Translations under genes and position numbers: made by a program
Origin: Caryophanales bacterium UBA3260
Lineage (GTDB): Bacteria; Bacillota_I; Bacilli_A; RF39; UBA660
Assembly: GCA_002362595.1 (NCBI GenBank)
Contig: DEUO01000069.1
Location: 1 to 6,985, forward strand
Reading direction: 5' to 3'
DNA length: 6,985 bases
Shown: positions 1-5,340 of the stretch, piece by piece
Position numbering within the stretch: position 1 is the first letter of the stretch
Layout of the letters: each line of letters starts with the position of its first letter
Notes under the pieces: generated by a model
The model's input: the letters and a program-made list of their open reading frames with translations, nothing else
What the model was told of the DNA's origin: nothing
The model's database searches: none

Positions 1-204
1 TTCTCTTATTTTTACTTTTTATAATATTCTATTTCTATATTTTTCACATTATAAAAATTATAATCTGTCTTTATTTCTAAAAAATATCAAACATTTCTGA
101 TATGTTTCTAGATAATATGCTAGACATCATTTTAATAATTTATACTACTTTTCCACATCAACGGGATATGTCATTATAAAAGTATGTTTTATTATTTAAA
201 GGAA
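1..204. other. AT-rich intergenic stretch, no gene seen
   Basis: This stretch lies beyond the tRNA-Arg terminator. It is very AT-rich and has no open frame with a plausible ribosome site on either strand. Two overlapping short inverted repeats occur near 84-107 (ATATCA..TGATAT and AAACAT..ATGTTT). They lack a U-tract and are unremarkable at this base composition. It is probably spacer, or the far upstream region of a gene outside the window. Confidence 0.5.
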
Positions 205-232
205 TTTAAAAAATCCCATAAATATGGGATTT
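205..232 (-). terminator. Rho-independent terminator of tRNA-Arg
   Basis: A perfect 10-base inverted repeat (211-220 with 223-232, AAATCCCATA/TATGGGATTT) begins 11 bases beyond the encoded CCA of the tRNA. The innermost pairs must open to form the loop. On the minus strand the second arm runs into TTTTTT followed by AAATT, giving a standard stem plus U-tract. It has a GGG/CCC core and ends the tRNA transcript. Confidence 0.8.
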
Positions 233-242
233 ATTAATCAAG

Positions 243-319
243 TGGTGACCCCGGGGAGATTCGAACTCTCGACCGATCGCTTAGAAGGCGATTGCTCTAT
301 CCAGCTGAGCTACGAGGTC
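243..319 (-). tRNA. tRNA-Arg, anticodon UCU
   Basis: A full cloverleaf can be folded on the minus strand. The acceptor stem is 319-313 with 253-247 (one G·U pair), the D stem GCTC/GAGC is 310-307 with 297-294, and the anticodon stem ATCGC/GCGAT is 292-288 with 280-276. The anticodon loop CTTCTAA places UCU at 285-283. The variable loop has five bases and the T loop is TTCGAAT. The discriminator is A246 and CCA is encoded (245-243). UCU reads AGA/AGG, the favoured arginine codons in AT-rich genomes. The second T-stem pair is an A·C mismatch (269 with 255), which is unusual but does not break the fold. The gene has its own promoter and terminator. Confidence 0.96.
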
Positions 320-324
320 ATAAC

Positions 325-396
325 TAACGGAACAAATTAATTATATCATAATATTTAGAAAAATCAAGTTTTATTATGTAAATTAATTGTCCGTTA
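325..396. repeat. Imperfect inverted repeat flanking the tRNA promoter
   Basis: TAACGGA at 325-331 is the reverse complement of TCCGTTA at 390-396, and AATTAATT occurs at 335-342 and 381-388. The arms fold into about 16 base pairs interrupted by two single-base bulges, around a 38-base loop that holds the -35 box. The -10 box overlaps one arm. No U-tract follows on either side, so it is not a standard terminator. It could be an operator-like repeat, a hairpin in a read-through transcript from the ATPase gene, or chance, because AATTAATT is self-complementary. Confidence 0.45.
340..367 (-). promoter_or_regulatory. Promoter of tRNA-Arg (extended -10)
   Basis: The minus strand reads TTGATT (367-362), a 16-base spacer, then TATAAT (345-340). 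TGA directly before the -10 makes an extended TGnTATAAT element. The predicted start near 333 leaves about 13 bases before the mature tRNA 5' end. Consensus quality and spacing match sigma-A-type promoters; the assignment is by inspection only. Confidence 0.75.
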
Positions 397-399
397 TTT

Positions 400-1989
400 T
401 TATAATAATTTGAATTTAGTATTATCTGATACTGTATCTGCTGATAGAATTAATTTTTTATACTTATGTGGGTTAGATAACATTTCGTATTCTGCTTCAT
501 CTAAAGTAGATATTATTAAGTTATTTAAATCACGCATACTTTTTTGTTCTTTATCTAATTTTGCTAATAATGCTGTTATATATTCATCATTTGCTTCTAA
601 TTCTACTCCAAATTGTCTTCTATATCTTTGTTGTTTAATTAAATATTCGCTAATTTTAGAAGATAATATTGCTCTTTTTTTATCATCGTATGATAATTCA
701 CTAAATAATATTATATGAGGAATTCTAGTAATTAATTCTTTGCCAAAATATTTTTTTTCTGTAATATTTTGAGGTTTAAATACAGTTTGGGATTCTGTTG
801 AACCAAAACCTATTTTTTTATCTCTATCAAATAAATTTGAAAAAGCGCCAGCAAATATTTTTATTAACATACTTGTATCAAAATTGTAATCATCTGTTGG
901 TTTATCTACAAGGAAAGTGCTTCCTTCAATAAATTTTAGCAAAATTTGTGATACAGATGATTTGTATTCATTACTAACTAATCCTAACTTGTCGAATTCG
1001 TCGAAGAAGATAATACCCCTTTGAGCTTTTTCTAGGTCGTAATTACACGAAACAATTAATGAATATAAGCAATCTTCTAATGACATACCTTTTATTCCTT
1101 GGGGAACCAAATTAACAGAATTCACCTCTATTAAGGGAATGTTTAGGTAACTGCTTATTGCATGCATTGTTTCTGTTTTTCCTGTTCCTGTTGGACCTAG
1201 TAGTAGGATTGGTTCGTTTTTCTCACCACTTTCAGCTGTAAAATTCATAATAATTGTCTTAGATAGTTTCCTTATTTCAGTATCATGACCAAATACTCTT
1301 TCTTTGATGTATTGTTCTAGACCGGATAGTGATATATCACTTCCTAAAACGCTTGATGCTCCTACTTTAGCTTGAGTTGCAGTACCTAAAGTGTGCTCTG
1401 CTTTAGATGTTATGATTTTTCCACGATTTTCAATCTGAGTTATTGAACCATTTTGAACTACTATTTTAGTTGTCCCATCTTTTTTTTCACGACTTTTTAT
1501 ATTTTGAACAAGCGAGCGATAACGTAATAGTTTAGCACGCATATCATCGACATTAGTAGTACTTAATAAATCTTCAATAGCAGTTTCGTTAAGACTTACA
1601 AATGGTTTCCCTTGTTCTATTTCGAAGTTCTCGACAATTTTTAATTCTTCAAATAATCTAATATCTATCTTTAATTTTTGCATTTTACCAGCACGAACAA
1701 CTATAATTTCTACTTTATCTTTTTCTTCTGCTAGGAAATATTCTTTTATAAATGATATATCATCAAAATCATATAATGTTTTTAATGCACTAGCACTAAA
1801 TACAGAATCGACTACTTCTTCACCTGCTAAATCTGTTGCAGAATTTAATATTTTATGTTCTTTTTCATTATAGAAAGTATTTGCTGATGCATAGCCTTCA
1901 ACAAGACCAATTGGTCTTAAGAAAAATAAATCGTCCTTAAGTTTTATTATTTGATATTTTATTCCATAATCTATTGTTTCTTCTGGCAT
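400..1989 (-). CDS. Divergent ClpX-like AAA+ ATPase with novel N-terminal domain
   Basis: This 529-residue protein is probably a cytoplasmic ATP-driven unfoldase or remodeller. Residues from about 219 onward follow the ClpX core. They hold Walker A GPTGTGKT (265-272), the KAQRG lead-in and Walker B IIFFDEFDK (326-334), and a ClpX-type LLKFIEG (350-356). They also hold an IGF tripeptide (393-395) where ClpX docks on ClpP, the arginine finger R422 (ClpX has GRLP) and sensor-2 R486. ClpX's N-terminal zinc domain is absent; about 215 unrecognised residues and a linker replace it. The pore-1 loop reads GIKG (298-301) instead of GYVG, and the RKH loop is missing. The ATG at 1989 is chosen because AGGGGG lies 6 bases upstream; an in-frame extension to 2046 would start inside the frr terminator. 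It has its own promoter and no clear terminator. It might be a ClpX paralogue using different substrates or acting without ClpP. ClpX relationship is confident; function is inference. Confidence 0.88.
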   Translation of the reverse strand: MPEETIDYGIKYQIIKLKDDLFFLRPIGLVEGYASANTFYNEKEHKILNSATDLAGEEVVDSVFSASALKTLYDFDDISFIKEYFLAEEKDKVEIIVVRAGKMQKLKIDIRLFEELKIVENFEIEQGKPFVSLNETAIEDLLSTTNVDDMRAKLLRYRSLVQNIKSREKKDGTTKIVVQNGSITQIENRGKIITSKAEHTLGTATQAKVGASSVLGSDISLSGLEQYIKERVFGHDTEIRKLSKTIIMNFTAESGEKNEPILLLGPTGTGKTETMHAISSYLNIPLIEVNSVNLVPQGIKGMSLEDCLYSLIVSCNYDLEKAQRGIIFFDEFDKLGLVSNEYKSSVSQILLKFIEGSTFLVDKPTDDYNFDTSMLIKIFAGAFSNLFDRDKKIGFGSTESQTVFKPQNITEKKYFGKELITRIPHIILFSELSYDDKKRAILSSKISEYLIKQQRYRRQFGVELEANDEYITALLAKLDKEQKSMRDLNNLIISTLDEAEYEMLSNPHKYKKLILSADTVSDNTKFKLL

Positions 1990-2017
1990 AGTAATCCCCC
2001 TATACGTAGTGGGTATT

Positions 2018-2046
2018 ATTATAAAATAATTCATAAAAAAAAGCAA
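2018..2046 (-). promoter_or_regulatory. Promoter of the ClpX-like gene, overlapping frr terminator
   Basis: The minus strand reads TTGCTT (2046-2041), a 17-base spacer, then TATAAT (2023-2018). Predicted transcription starts near 2011, giving a leader of about 22 bases with the AGGGGG ribosome site (1996-2001). The -35 box lies in the 3' arm and U-tract of the frr terminator. The gene therefore appears to have its own promoter right after frr transcription ends. Confidence 0.65.
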
Positions 2047-2061
2047 TCAGTTATTGCTTTT
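2035..2061 (-). terminator. Rho-independent terminator of frr
   Basis: On the minus strand the arms AAAAGCAAT (2061-2053) and ATTGCTTTT (2047-2039) form a 9-base-pair stem with a 5-base loop and run into eight Ts (2042-2035). The 5' arm begins in the frr stop codon (TAA at 2062-2060), so termination directly abuts the end of translation. Confidence 0.85.
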
Positions 2062-2599
2062 ATACTTGCATTAATTCGTCTTCTTTAGCTTTTAGCTTTT
2101 CATCAACTTGTTTGTTATATTCGTTAATTAAATTTTGAACTTCATCAAGCATTTTCTTTTGTTGATCTTCTGGAATAGATTCATCTTTCTTGATATCATC
2201 ATTTGCTTCTTGACGAACTTTTCTTAATGCTACTTTTGTTTCTTCTGCTATTTGTTTAGCCTGTTTTACATAATCTTTTCTTGTTTCTTCTGTTAATTGA
2301 GGAATAGATAGAATTACACATTCACCATTATCAGTTGGATTTATTCCTAAATTAGCTTCATTAATAGCTTTTACAATGTCTTTTAGGCATCCTCTATCAA
2401 ATGGTTTAATCATTAGAGTTTTAGCCTCTGGAACAGTAATATTAGCTAGGCTTTGGATAGGTGTTGGTGTTCCATAATATTCAACCATTATTCCATTTAA
2501 TATTACAGGGTTTGCACGGCCTGCTCTTATGGTATTTAATCTTGTTTCCATAACTTCTAGAGCATGCATCATATTTAATTCGACTTCTTGGTCTATCAT
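2060..2599 (-). CDS. frr: Ribosome recycling factor (RRF)
   Basis: RRF works with EF-G to split the post-termination 70S complex in the cytoplasm. The 179-residue protein is close to the usual length of about 185 and slightly short at the N-terminus. It shows the family signatures in order: TIRAGRANP (23-31), YYGTPTP (41-47), VPEAKTLMI (56-64), NPTDNGE (87-93), LTEETR (102-107) and the basic helix with R126 and R129 before EANDDIKK. This matches the three-helix stem plus the inserted beta/alpha domain. The ATG at 2599 follows AAAGGAGA, about 10 bases upstream. Normally frr follows pyrH; here it follows a thioredoxin-like membrane protein gene by 46 bases, and the gap holds a good promoter, so it may be expressed independently. 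It ends in a strong terminator. Confidence 0.98.
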   Translation of the reverse strand: MIDQEVELNMMHALEVMETRLNTIRAGRANPVILNGIMVEYYGTPTPIQSLANITVPEAKTLMIKPFDRGCLKDIVKAINEANLGINPTDNGECVILSIPQLTEETRKDYVKQAKQIAEETKVALRKVRQEANDDIKKDESIPEDQQKKMLDEVQNLINEYNKQVDEKLKAKEDELMQV

Positions 2600-2625
2600 T
2601 TTCTTTCTTCTCCTTTATCTCTTAT

Positions 2626-2654
2626 ATTATAAATTATATTACGATTTAATTCAA
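2626..2654 (-). promoter_or_regulatory. Promoter of frr
   Basis: The minus strand reads TTGAAT (2654-2649), exactly 17 bases, then TATAAT (2631-2626). The -35 box covers the last two codons of the upstream gene and the spacer starts at its TAA. The predicted start near 2619 gives a leader of about 20 bases that holds the AGGAGA ribosome site. The spacing is canonical, but such matches are easier to find in AT-rich DNA. Confidence 0.6.
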
Positions 2655-3236
2655 ATAATATTTGTTAATTGCTTCTTTTAATTCATCTTTAAATTGAGTT
2701 TCTTTTTCTTCAGTCCAGTAGTTTTTAGCTGTATCTGTATTTTTCATAGCTACAGTTTCAATATTATAGTATAGTACTTCACCTTTATTAATGATATATA
2801 AACTTGGAGCTAGAAGATTATTTTTACTATTATCAGTTGTAATTAAGCTATCTGATAATAAGTCTCTTATTTCGTAAAATGTAGCATTTTTTTGGTTTTT
2901 ATCTGAATTAATATTATAGTAATAAATAGAATTTAAATCATCTATTTCATCTATAACACTTTCTAAGATTTCTATATATTTTTTAGAATATTCTGATGTA
3001 TTGCTACCAATAAAAACTATGCCCTTTTCTCTTTTTAGGGTTGAAACGAATTCTGAACCTCTTAAAATATTAAATTTATCTGATGAGATGTTTTCGTAGT
3101 AGTCATTAATGGTCATTACTTTTACTTTACTATTATCAGCATATTTTTCGCTTAAGTAAATGAATGATGCTATCATAGCTATAAATAGAATTGCATATAT
3201 TATTTTGCGAATTATTTGTTTTGTTTTAGAATTCAT
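2646..3236 (-). CDS. Membrane-anchored thioredoxin-like protein without cysteines
   Basis: This 196-residue protein has a basic N-terminus (K4, K6, R10, K11) and one hydrophobic segment (about 12-28). It is likely an N-in signal anchor with the rest outside the membrane. Residues 72-93 (GIVFIGSNTSEYSKKYIEI start) resemble the thioredoxin-fold beta strand and active-site helix of TCPYCK type. The cysteine positions are serines (S81 and S84) and the protein has no cysteine at all. APSLYII (143-149, P144) matches the cis-proline strand. It therefore probably has the fold without thiol redox activity, as in accessory proteins loosely annotated as bacteriocin transport accessory proteins. The start at 3236 follows AGAGGAAG. 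It occupies the place of pyrH between tsf and frr. The fold is inferred by motif and the role is unknown. Confidence 0.8.
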   Translation of the reverse strand: MNSKTKQIIRKIIYAILFIAMIASFIYLSEKYADNSKVKVMTINDYYENISSDKFNILRGSEFVSTLKREKGIVFIGSNTSEYSKKYIEILESVIDEIDDLNSIYYYNINSDKNQKNATFYEIRDLLSDSLITTDNSKNNLLAPSLYIINKGEVLYYNIETVAMKNTDTAKNYWTEEKETQFKDELKEAINKYYLN

Positions 3237-3255
3237 AAGCCACTTCCTCTTATAT

Positions 3256-3264
3256 ATTATAGCA
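3256..3264 (-). promoter_or_regulatory. Extended -10 promoter of the thioredoxin-like gene
   Basis: TGCTATAAT (3264-3256) is a perfect extended -10 lying between the tsf terminator and this gene. No good -35 lies 16-18 bases upstream; TTAACA at 3287-3282 is 20 bases away. A second TATAAT lies at 3272-3267. The predicted start near 3249 would leave a very short leader that begins at the ribosome site. Confidence 0.45.
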
Positions 3265-3288
3265 CGATTATATGAGGTTATTGTTAAT

Positions 3289-3317
3289 AAAAAAAGACAC
3301 TTGTTAAAAAAGTGTCT
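3289..3317 (-). terminator. Rho-independent terminator of rpsB-tsf
   Basis: On the minus strand AGACACTT (3317-3310) pairs perfectly with AAGTGTCT (3302-3295) around a 7-base loop, and the second arm leads into a run of seven Ts that starts with its last base. It begins 7 bases after the tsf stop codon. A second in-frame TAA follows the tsf stop. Confidence 0.88.
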
Positions 3318-3323
3318 AATTTA

Positions 3324-4196
3324 TTACTTATTAATTTGAGCCATTACTTCTTCAGCGAAGTTTTCTTGACGTTTTTCAACGCCTTCACCGACAGTAAACA
3401 TTCTCATACCAACAAGTTCTCCTCCATTGTTAGTTACGTATTTAGTTACATCTATATCGCCATCTTTGATGAAAGCTTGCATTGAAAGGCATATTTCTTT
3501 AAAGAATTTATTAATTCTTCCTTCAACCATTTTTTCAGCAATATCAGCAGGTTTACCTTCATTCATTGCTTGTTCTTTTAGAATTTCTCTTTCACGAGCT
3601 ACTTCTTCTTCAGGTACGTCTTCTTTGAAAACGTATTTTGGTTTCATAGCAGCTGCTTGCATTGCAACGTCTTTTGCTACTTCTTCTGAAGCATTTTTAA
3701 CAACAGTTACAACAGCAATCTTGCCACCCATATGTAAATATGTTCCAAAGTTTTCGTCGTCATTTTTTTCAATTACAGCAAGACGACGGAAGTCTAATTT
3801 TTCACCTATTTTAGATGTTTTTGCAATCATTAAATCTTTGATTGTACCATCTTCATATGGCAATGCATTAGCTTCTTCTAATGTTTTGGCATCACTATTT
3901 AATATAGTTTCTCCAACAGTTTTAATTAAATCCTTGAATTCATCATTTTTGCTAACAAAGTCTGTTTCAGCATTGATTTCTATCATAACAGCTCTGTTTT
4001 TATTAACGAAGATATCTGCTAAACCTTCAGCAGCAATTCTTGATTCTTTTTTACCGGCTTTAGCGATACCTTTTTCACGTAACCAATCTATAGCAGCTTC
4101 GATGTTTCCGTCACATTCAGTTAATGCTTTTTTACAGTCCATCATACCTGCGCCAGTTTGTTCACGAAGTTCTTTTACTAAGCTTGCGCTTATCAT
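3324..4196 (-). CDS. tsf: Translation elongation factor EF-Ts
   Basis: EF-Ts is the cytoplasmic nucleotide exchange factor that releases GDP from EF-Tu. The 290-residue protein is full length for Bacillota. It has the N-terminal UBA-like module with LREQTGAGMMDCKKAL (10-25), the TDFVSKN signature (78-84) that contacts EF-Tu, the second core signature HMGGKIAVV (155-163) and MKPKYVF (184-190). The C-terminal part has EKMVEGRINKFFKEICL (221-237) and ends in the usual ENFAEEVMAQI. The ATG at 4196 follows AGAAGGG with a 7-base gap. It lies 24 bases after rpsB with no promoter between, so both are on one transcript, as in most bacteria. A terminator follows immediately, splitting it from frr, which shares the operon in Bacillus. 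Confidence 0.99.
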   Translation of the reverse strand: MISASLVKELREQTGAGMMDCKKALTECDGNIEAAIDWLREKGIAKAGKKESRIAAEGLADIFVNKNRAVMIEINAETDFVSKNDEFKDLIKTVGETILNSDAKTLEEANALPYEDGTIKDLMIAKTSKIGEKLDFRRLAVIEKNDDENFGTYLHMGGKIAVVTVVKNASEEVAKDVAMQAAAMKPKYVFKEDVPEEEVAREREILKEQAMNEGKPADIAEKMVEGRINKFFKEICLSMQAFIKDGDIDVTKYVTNNGGELVGMRMFTVGEGVEKRQENFAEEVMAQINK

Positions 4197-4220
4197 AGTG
4201 TAACCCTTCTTTCTATAAAA

Positions 4221-5180
4221 TTATTCACTTAAAGATGCAATTAATTCATCTTTTTTCATTGTTGAAAAGCCTTTTATTCCAGCTTCTTTAGCCATTGCTT
4301 TTAAATCAGTTAAAGTTTTTGAGCTTAAATCTTCACTAGAAACTTCTACTTCTTCAGTTACTTCTTCTTTATTTTCTTCAACCTTTTCAGCAACAGGAGC
4401 TTCTTCGCTTTCTGATACTTTTTCTTCTTTAGTTGGTTTTACATCTTTAGAATCTTTTTTAATTTTTTTGTCTTCTTCAGTAATGTAATCAATTATTTCG
4501 CCACCATTAGCTTCTGCGATAGCGTTTCCTAATACACCTAATACTACTTTTACAGCACGAACAGCATCGTCATTTCCTGGAATAACATAATCAACGTCGT
4601 CTGGATCACAATTAGTATCTACAATACCAAAGATTGGTATATTTAATTTTCTTGCTTCTCTTATTGCATTTAATTCTTTTTTAGGATCAACAATAATTAA
4701 AGCTTGTGGTAATTTATTCATTTCGCGAATACCACATAATAATTTGTTTAGTTTTTCGTATTCTTTCTTTAACTCTATTACTTCTTTTTTAGGTAAAACA
4801 TCAAATGTACCATTTTTTTCCATGTTTTCTATTTCTTCTAGACGTTTTACTCTACTTCTAATAGTACGGAAGTTTGTTAATGTTCCTCCTAACCATCTTT
4901 CTGTAACATAGTAAGAATTTGTTCTAAGGGCATTCTCCTTAGCTGCTTCTTGAGCTTGTTTTTTTGTTCCTACAAATAGGAATGTTCCTCCATTTGCAGC
5001 AATGCTATTGATTTCTGCATATGCTTCTTCGATTTTACTTAATGTTTTTTGTAAATCGATAATATAAATGTCATCTCTTGTTGTATAAATGTACTCTTTC
5101 ATTTTTGGATTCCATCTTTTTGTTTGATGTCCAAAATGTACACCAGCTTCTAATAAATAACTTAAAGAAACTACGGCCAT
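4221..5180 (-). CDS. rpsB: Ribosomal protein bS2 with C-terminal Rho_N/SAP-like domain
   Basis: S2 is a late-assembling 30S protein that helps hold S1 and the platform. Residues 1-233 carry the family signatures: [15 protein letters not shown] (13-27), WLGGTLTNF (96-104), [12 protein letters not shown] (158-169) and the [21 protein letters not shown] region (186-206). Typical S2 ends near 230-255 residues. This one continues to 319, first with a Lys/Glu-rich linker (234-284). It ends with a compact module, [20 protein letters not shown] then [12 protein letters not shown] (285-318), which has the helix-loop-helix pattern of Rho_N/SAP-like nucleic-acid-binding domains. The start at 5180 has AAGGAGGGA 6 bases upstream; an in-frame GTG at 5231 lacks a ribosome site and would put the real one inside the gene. 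It is the first gene of rpsB-tsf. The S2 call is certain; the extra-domain call is by pattern. Confidence 0.98.
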   Translation of the reverse strand: MAVVSLSYLLEAGVHFGHQTKRWNPKMKEYIYTTRDDIYIIDLQKTLSKIEEAYAEINSIAANGGTFLFVGTKKQAQEAAKENALRTNSYYVTERWLGGTLTNFRTIRSRVKRLEEIENMEKNGTFDVLPKKEVIELKKEYEKLNKLLCGIREMNKLPQALIIVDPKKELNAIREARKLNIPIFGIVDTNCDPDDVDYVIPGNDDAVRAVKVVLGVLGNAIAEANGGEIIDYITEEDKKIKKDSKDVKPTKEEKVSESEEAPVAEKVEENKEEVTEEVEVSSEDLSSKTLTDLKAMAKEAGIKGFSTMKKDELIASLSE

Positions 5181-5286
5181 AAAAATTCCCTCCTTCGTTA
5201 TACTTCTGACTGTTTCTTCTTTATTACTCACCTTGACGGCACTAGAATAATAAATCCACAGACATGTCTATTTGCTTTTTAAAGCC
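5181..5286 (-). promoter_or_regulatory. rpsB mRNA leader, candidate autoregulatory RNA
   Basis: The predicted transcript carries about 105 untranslated bases, far longer than the roughly 12-22 base leaders of the other genes here. Possible pairings are GGC near its 5' end (part of GTCGGC, 5289-5284) with GCC in GCCGTC (5240-5235), and a short hairpin in the palindrome AGACATGTCT (5269-5260). AAGGAGGGA (5195-5187) is the ribosome site. S2 mRNA leaders that bind S2 are known in several bacterial groups, including the Lacto-rpsB motif. I cannot say this leader belongs to one of them. Confidence 0.4.
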
Positions 5287-5292
5287 GACTAT

Positions 5293-5321
5293 ATTGTAGC
5301 AAAAAAAAAGCCTTATAACAA
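5293..5321 (-). promoter_or_regulatory. Promoter of rpsB-tsf, inside the upstream terminator
   Basis: The minus strand reads TTGTTA (5321-5316), a 17-base spacer, then TACAAT (5298-5293), with TGC just before the -10 as an extended element. The -35 box sits in the loop and adjoining arm of the terminator of the preceding gene. Transcription would start near 5286. Confidence 0.7.
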
Positions 5322-5333
5322 GACTTTTTTTAT
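5301..5333 (-). terminator. Rho-independent terminator of the membrane protein gene
   Basis: On the minus strand AAAGTCTT (5327-5320) pairs with AAGGCTTT (5314-5307) with one U·G pair and a 5-base loop, followed by more Ts in a run of nine (5309-5301). An A-rich stretch upstream (5333-5328) extends the stem and gives a T-run on the plus strand, so it could stop transcription both ways. It starts 8 bases after the stop codon of the preceding gene. Confidence 0.85.
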
Positions 5334-5340
5334 TAAATTA

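Noticed and set aside
84..107. Small inverted repeats in the end spacer, possible hairpin
   Set aside because: The arms are 6 bases of A/T-rich sequence without a U-tract or nearby gene, so chance is likely.
77..130. 17-codon minus-strand open frame in the end spacer
   Set aside because: It is too short, has no ribosome site and is expected by chance.
410..718. Open frame of 102 codons on the plus strand
   Set aside because: It lies wholly antisense to the ClpX-like gene, with no ribosome site or family likeness.
1990..2046. N-terminal extension of the ATPase from an ATG at 2046
   Set aside because: That start lies inside the frr terminator and upstream of the predicted transcript start; the ATG at 1989 has a strong ribosome site.
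3427..4203. Open frame of 258 codons on the plus strand opposite tsf
   Set aside because: It is a shadow of tsf. The encoded protein is Ser/Ile/Leu-rich without motifs, and EF-Ts on the other strand is unmistakable.
5181..5231. N-terminal extension of S2 from a GTG at 5231
   Set aside because: It has no ribosome site, while AAGGAGGGA sits 6 bases before the ATG at 5180, which gives the standard S2 N-terminus.
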